Shown: piece by piece, positions 59,220 to 64,000 of the stretch
Position numbering within the stretch: position 1 is the first letter of the stretch
Layout: every line of letters starts with the position of its first letter
DNA from: Desulfobulbus propionicus
GTDB lineage: Bacteria > Desulfobacterota > Desulfobulbia > Desulfobulbales > Desulfobulbaceae
DNA length: 64,000 nucleotides
NCBI GenBank assembly: GCA_002747135.1
Contig: PDTE01000025.1
Coordinates: forward strand, 62,001 to 126,000
Direction of reading: 5' to 3'
The notes under the pieces: model-generated
Database searches by the model: none
Seen by the model: only the letters and a program-made list of their open reading frames with translations
Told to the model about the DNA's origin: nothing
Made by a program: the position numbers and the translations under genes

Positions 59220-60506
59220 ATGCTGTATTCACAGGCCTGTAGATATCTTGAAGAATTACAGTTCTTCACCATAAAACTTGGTCTTGAAGCCACAGGTGCC
59301 CTTCTGCTCCATCTTGGTTCCCCCCAGAATTGTTATCCTGCCATACATCTGGCAGGAACCAACGGGAAAGGTTCAGCTGGAGCCATGCTTTCCTCGCTAC
59401 TCAGTACCAATGGCTATAAAACAGGCTTTTACTCTTCTCCTCATTTAGGTTCCATACGTGAACGATTTCAGATCAATGGTACCCTTATTTCGCAAAAAGA
59501 ATTTGCTGACACTGCGGCAATAATCATCAATATCCTGCAGAAACGAAAGATTACTTATTTCGAATTTACCACTGCACTGGCATTTCTCTGGTTTAAAAAT
59601 CAGCAGGTGGACATTGCCGTCATCGAGGCGGGTCTTGGCGGAAGACTTGATGCCACCAACGTCATGTTCCCTCTTGTTTCAGTTATCACGAATATTGCCC
59701 TGGACCACCAGCAGTATCTGGGATCGACAATCGAACAGATAACGTATGAAAAAGCAGGCATCATTAAACCTCACACGCCCGTGGTTTCAGGGGTAGAGCA
59801 GCAACCAGCCAAAAATATTATCAAAAAAGCATGTGCTGAAAAAGCCTGTCCATTGTATACCCTCAAAGACGATTTTATTATCGAACAAACCTCTGATACA
59901 TACAGGTATTTGTCCACAACAACAGGGTATGAGCTTGACAGGCTGACAATACCACTGGCAGGAAGACATCAGAAAAAAAATGCCGCTCTTGCCCTGGCTG
60001 CGCTGGAGATGGTCGGGCAAAGCGGCTTTACGTTTACCAAACAGTCTCTGAGAAAAGGGCTCGCAACGGTTCAGTGGCCGGGAAGAATGGAGCGGCTTTA
60101 TACAACAGCAAACGGGCAGAAATACCATTATCTTCTTGACGGGGCTCATAACGAAGCTGGGGTAGCCTGCCTGCTTGACACCCTTAAACAGGATCTCGCC
60201 GAAAAAAGGATTATTCTGCTTTGGGGACAAATGGCTGACAAAAAGACAGGTGTTTATTTCACTGAATTGCTGCAACTGGCAGCCCTTATCATACTTACTC
60301 AGGCGGAAACAGAACGTTCAGCTTCACCTCGTGATATGCTGGAGAGCTTACCAGAACCATTGCCTGCAAAAACCATCTGCCGGGACGAAGTAGAAAGTGC
60401 CCTGCGTTCTGCTGAAAAACATGCAGATACAAGCAGTCTGATCTGCATCGCAGGTTCTCTTTATCTGGTTGGAAAGGCGAGAGAACTTCTAACAAAAAGA
60501 AGGTAA
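59220..60506 (+). CDS. folC: Folylpolyglutamate synthase / dihydrofolate synthase
   Basis: HLAGTNGKGSAGAMLSSLL, FYSSPHLGSIRERFQING, VIEAGLGGRLDATNV. Confidence 0.93.
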   Translation: MLYSQACRYLEELQFFTIKLGLEATGALLLHLGSPQNCYPAIHLAGTNGKGSAGAMLSSLLSTNGYKTGFYSSPHLGSIRERFQINGTLISQKEFADTAAIIINILQKRKITYFEFTTALAFLWFKNQQVDIAVIEAGLGGRLDATNVMFPLVSVITNIALDHQQYLGSTIEQITYEKAGIIKPHTPVVSGVEQQPAKNIIKKACAEKACPLYTLKDDFIIEQTSDTYRYLSTTTGYELDRLTIPLAGRHQKKNAALALAALEMVGQSGFTFTKQSLRKGLATVQWPGRMERLYTTANGQKYHYLLDGAHNEAGVACLLDTLKQDLAEKRIILLWGQMADKKTGVYFTELLQLAALIILTQAETERSASPRDMLESLPEPLPAKTICRDEVESALRSAEKHADTSSLICIAGSLYLVGKARELLTKRR

Positions 60507-60735
60507 CCAATCACAGGGGTTGTATTGTAGGCGTCATTCTCTGCTTCTGACCTGTACCTGGTCACGGGTGCGGCAGCATTGTGCAGGCACTCTTTTTAGC
60601 AGGTAAGCAAGCGAAGTGAGACGTTCGTGTACAGGAGTCTGCGGGAAAGAGTGATCGGGCAAAGATGAACTGCCTGAGAGCAGTTACACGTTTGAGGCAG
60701 GTAAAACCAGAGCGTTACACGCCCAGTGAGTAGTT
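60503..60735. repeat. GTAAC repeat chimera (inverted B-type body, C-type end and tail)
   Basis: GTAACCAATCACAGG...GTACCTGGTCACGGGTGCGGCAGC...GCCTGAGAGCAGTTACACGTTTGAGGCAGGTAAAACCAGAGCGTTACACGCCCAGTGAGTAGTTAC. Confidence 0.82.
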
Positions 60736-61013
60736 ACGACAAGAAAAGAATAAAAAAAGAGCGGGACAAGGCTCGTCAACTCCGCAAAACACGCTGGTGG
60801 CAAAAAAAAACATCATCAGGCAGGTGTTACTATTGCGGCAGGGCAGTCGGGTTCAGCGATCTGACCATGGATCACGTCATACCTCTGTCCCGGGGAGGGA
60901 ACAGCAGCAAGGATAACCTTGTCCCCTGCTGCAAGACATGCAATACCAAAAAAAGATCCTCCCTGCCTGTTGAGTGGAAGGAGTATATGGAGAGGCTGAA
61001 CAAAATAACATGA
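60726..61013 (+). CDS. HNH endonuclease
   Basis: CYYCGRAVGFSDLTMDHVIPLSRGGNSSKDNLVPCCKTCNTKK; only standard start codon upstream of the HNH core is GTG in a repeat. Confidence 0.88.
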   Translation: MSSYDKKRIKKERDKARQLRKTRWWQKKTSSGRCYYCGRAVGFSDLTMDHVIPLSRGGNSSKDNLVPCCKTCNTKKRSSLPVEWKEYMERLNKIT

Positions 61014-61231
61014 TCTGTCCGAAGATACATGTTATTATCTTGTGTTGTACTCGCGCAGGGAGAAGAGGCATGTATATAACAGTCTCCCGGCAAAGGTGAT
61101 CGGGCAAAGATGAAGTGCCCGTGATCAGTTACAGCCCTGCTGGTTAGTTTGCATTGACAAGTACACCTTATCTGGCTAATAGTATTAGCTGAATCTAATC
61201 AGGACTACCTGTAGTTGGTCAACATACACTA

Positions 61232-61540
61232 ATGGAGAAAAAGATGACTCAGGCAATAGCTCTTTATTTCGATGGTGGCATTATCTTCCGTAATGTACGG
61301 CCCCTTGAAATGATACTGGATGAATGCGTCAGTAAAGGTATCGAGCACATACATGTCAACCCGCAGGAAATGAAATACGGAACATGGGATCTGGTGCTTG
61401 TCTTCAACAATAAAGAGACCCGGGAACAGTACCAGGCCGGCGAGGTACAATATACCCCCTCGTGGGCACCCGGAACCAGAAAAGAAAAGCAGCGGATCAA
61501 TCCTTTAAAGGCTGCAAAACGGGCGGCTCGCCGAAGATGA
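61232..61540 (+). CDS. Conserved hypothetical small basic protein
   Basis: 102 aa with basic C-terminus (KAAKRAARRR). Confidence 0.5.
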   Translation: MEKKMTQAIALYFDGGIIFRNVRPLEMILDECVSKGIEHIHVNPQEMKYGTWDLVLVFNNKETREQYQAGEVQYTPSWAPGTRKEKQRINPLKAAKRAARRR

Positions 61541-61621
61541 CAGGTAACACCTCATCGGTGTTTACCCCGGCAGTCTGGCGATAAAGTTTGACAACCTGGC
61601 TTCTTTTTTTGTAGCCTGAAA

Positions 61622-61780
61622 GGTAACTCCTCACCGCTCCCCCCTCTTTGAACGATCACGACCCGCCGCAGAGAGGGGCTATAGCTGCCAATCGTGCTTG
61701 TCCAGATAGGGGCAGCCTGAGAGCAGTTACCCGTTTGAGGCAGGTACAATCAGAGCGTTACCCACCCAGTGAGCAGTTAC
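61622..61780. repeat. GTAAC repeat (C-type, full with tail)
   Basis: GTAACTCCTCACCGCTCCCCCCTCTTTGAACGATCACGACCCGCCGC...GAGAGCAGTTAC + CCGTTTGAGGCAGGTACAATCAGAGCGTTACCCACCCAGTGAGCAGTTAC. Confidence 0.87.
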
Positions 61781-61924
61781 CCTGAAAGCAGTTACAGAGT
61801 TAAAAGCTAACCCGGATTTCTCATGAACATGTTGTCTGATCTAAAAAGAAACACATAAAAACAGATGTATGCGATGTCCGTAAGCAGTCTCAGGTTTCGA
61901 CAAAATGTTCACGAGAAATCCGGG

Positions 61925-62092
61925 CTCGTGTCCTGTCAACGCTGTCCTGTCGTATCCTGCCTGTCTTTTTCAGCCCTTATGCAGCCTTGCCCTGTGTCAC
62001 CCGGCCCTACTATGCAGCGCAGGACAAGGCGGCATAGAAACAAGAAAAATCCGGCGCAATATCCTGACATTTCAGCGTTGACAGGACACGAG
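61925..62092 (+). repeat. Element A4, best-preserved copy
   Basis: CTCGTGTCCTGTCAACGCTG...CAGCGTTGACAGGACACGAG. Confidence 0.88.
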
Positions 62093-62130
62093 TGAAAGCA
62101 AGGTGATACATGCCCAGGTGAGCAGTTACA

Positions 62131-63249
62131 ATGAAAAGTTATTTTGCTCCTGCTGAAAGAGCGAAAAAAGAAGAAATCCAGGAAAAAATCAGGTATGTCA
62201 GCTCCAGTCCACTGATGTCGGCACTGCTCAATTCCGTTGGCGGGCTTCTTGCCGTTCTTGATGAGCACCGGCAGATTCTGGCGGTAAACGAAACCTTTCT
62301 GAAAATGATTGGGGCAAAAGATCCTGAAGCATCACTCGGCCTCAGGATGGGAGAGGTGCTGGATTGTGTTCATGCCCATGAAGAGAAAGGCGGCTGTGGT
62401 ACAGCCCTGGCATGTGCGACCTGTGGCGCAGCAATTGCGACAATGCTCAGTATCAATAAGGGCAAGCCGGCCGAAGAAATATGTGCGCTGACCATTGAAA
62501 AATCAGAAAAACAGGTCGATATGGCCCTGCAGGTCAGAGTACAGCCGGTTTGTGTTGAAGAAAGGATGTTCTACCTGCTTCTTTTACTGGATATTACCGA
62601 ACAACAGCAGCATGCGGCACTGGAGAAGACCTTTTATCACGATATAAACAATATGATGCAGGCACTGGTGGGGGCGAGTGAACTGCTGAGTGTGGAAAAT
62701 CCTTCCAAGACTTCGGAAATGGTGAAACAAGTGGTATTCCGGCTGAACCGGGAGATTGCCATTCAGCGGGCACTATCAACAGAAAGGGAAGGAAAATACC
62801 AGCCATTCTGGCGCAAATACGGTGTCGAGCAGATCATTAAGGAGCTGCTCGATCTGTCCCGGCAGCATCCGGCTGCGACGGGGAAAACGATTGAATATCC
62901 GGATGAAATCCCGCCCCGCTTCTTGAAGACTGATATATCTCTGCTCTTACGAGTTCTCGGTAACATGGTTATCAATGCGCTCGAAGAGACAGCTGAAGGA
63001 GATATCGTCAGGATACAGCTTGAACCGGAAACCGGCTTTTTTTCTTTCTGTGTCTGGAACAACCAGGTAATACCTGATCAGATCGTTCCCCGGATTTTTC
63101 AGCGGCATTTCAGCACCAAAAAAGGGGCTGGAAGAGGGATCGGGACCTACTCGATGAAATTTTTTGGTGAGCAGTTACTTGGAGGCGAGGTTTCGTTCAC
63201 GACCTCAAAAGATAATGGAACCGTTTTCAGACTCAAAATCCCTGCCTGA
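62131..63249 (+). CDS. PAS-domain sensor histidine kinase
   Basis: PAS, YHDINNMMQALVGASELL, HATPase-like LLRVLGNMVINALEE...FSTKKGAGRGIGTYSMK. Confidence 0.82.
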   Translation: MKSYFAPAERAKKEEIQEKIRYVSSSPLMSALLNSVGGLLAVLDEHRQILAVNETFLKMIGAKDPEASLGLRMGEVLDCVHAHEEKGGCGTALACATCGAAIATMLSINKGKPAEEICALTIEKSEKQVDMALQVRVQPVCVEERMFYLLLLLDITEQQQHAALEKTFYHDINNMMQALVGASELLSVENPSKTSEMVKQVVFRLNREIAIQRALSTEREGKYQPFWRKYGVEQIIKELLDLSRQHPAATGKTIEYPDEIPPRFLKTDISLLLRVLGNMVINALEETAEGDIVRIQLEPETGFFSFCVWNNQVIPDQIVPRIFQRHFSTKKGAGRGIGTYSMKFFGEQLLGGEVSFTTSKDNGTVFRLKIPA

Positions 63250-63251
63250 TT

Positions 63252-63410
63252 GTACCTGCTTTCAGCTCACCCATTTTCGGGCGATTACGACCTGCCGCAC
63301 AGAGGGGCTGTAGCGGCCAATCGTGCTTGCCCGTATCTGGGCAAGCTGAAGGCAGGTACAGGCGTCAAGCAAGGGAAACCAGGGTGATACATCCCCTGTG
63401 AGTCGTTACG
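63252..63410. repeat. GTAAC repeat (C-type, GTACCTG variant arms)
   Basis: GTACCTGCTTTCAGCTCACCC...GCAAGCTGAAGGCAGGTAC + tail CCCCTGTGAGTCGTTAC. Confidence 0.82.
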
Positions 63411-63741
63411 GATTTACCTATATCGTTTCAGCTTGTCGCAGATAACTGTTGCCGCACCCCTGGCTTACGATTTTTTCCTGCCCCCTTTCCCTGCCTCATA
63501 GACATCTTCAATACGACCCAGAAAGACCAGAGCTGGGTCGTTGTCATGGCGCATCAGGCAGAGAGCCGGGGGTAGCCTCTTTATTCTGCCTGCCTTGTGC
63601 CTGAAAGCAATTACAGGCTTGAAGCAAGTAAAATAAAGAGGTTACATACCCTGTGAGTAGTTACCGAAAATGTAAATCAGGCTCATATTCGAAAAAATTC
63701 AGCTTCCATACACCCATCATCTTGATCAGGTGACAAGTATA

Positions 63742-64000
63742 ATGCAGACAGAGCAGAATCATAAAAAATCTGTGGAGCAAGGGGGAGGACAGACTGTGGC
63801 AGAGGTTCACGGACAGGAAACCGGAAAGAAGAAAACGAGAAAACCGTTGCCGAAAAAGGTGTTGCTGGGCGGGGCAGGTGTCGTCTTCCTGCTCCTTTTC
63901 ATCTTTGCCCTGCCGCTGGGAGCGAAATATTACGTTATCGACTGGCTGCAAAAGCATGGTGCGGAACAGGCGGTGATTGACCGGCTTGGCTGGAACCCCT
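63742..64000 (+). CDS. DUF748/AsmA-like protein, N-terminus only (runs off window)
   Basis: Single TM then LPLGAKYYVIDWLQKHGAEQAVIDRLGWNP. Confidence 0.6.
   Translation, partial: MQTEQNHKKSVEQGGGQTVAEVHGQETGKKKTRKPLPKKVLLGGAGVVFLLLFIFALPLGAKYYVIDWLQKHGAEQAVIDRLGWNP

Noticed and set aside
61865-62095. ORFs inside element A (e.g. 61865-62095, 5028-5213, 6095-6391)
   Set aside because: They are translations of the non-coding A element or its flanks; similar peptides (VVSCLSFSALMQP) recur only because the DNA repeats.

Overview
The window is mostly housekeeping genes: mrdA/mreDCB, a zinc/manganese-type metal ABC transporter, paired ABC exporters, kdsB, rsmJ, xseA, cobT, aroK, an M18 peptidase, nadK, proC, lpxC, lpxK, lpxB, a uvrD-like helicase, folC, several two-component proteins and one tRNA-Ala(GGC). 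Gene content suggests a Gram-negative, Desulfobacterota-like bacterium (inference only). The least explained signal is intergenic. Almost every gap carries modular palindromic repeats ending in GTAACTG...CAGTTAC, with a tail ending in GTGAGTAGTTAC. I count more than 30 full or partial copies in 64 kb. They show compensatory arm changes, chimeric copies and core-deleted mini copies. Many abut genes so closely that they supply the stop codon, or a GTG start plus the first residues (MSSY/MSSD) of the neighbouring protein. One copy splits an Smr-domain gene. At least five further short repeat families are present: a 162-bp element with 17-bp terminal inverted repeats (TIRs), a 116-bp element with 5-bp target duplications, an ~85-bp element, a 99-bp hairpin and an 82-bp double-hairpin. 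No transposase was recognised in the window. An accessory patch at about 37.6-43.2 kb is a graveyard of gene remnants (DruA-like DUF4338, internally deleted CitE/HpcH lyase, frameshifted OmpA) around a RelE-type TA pair. All assignments come from reading the sequence and ORF track; no searches were run.
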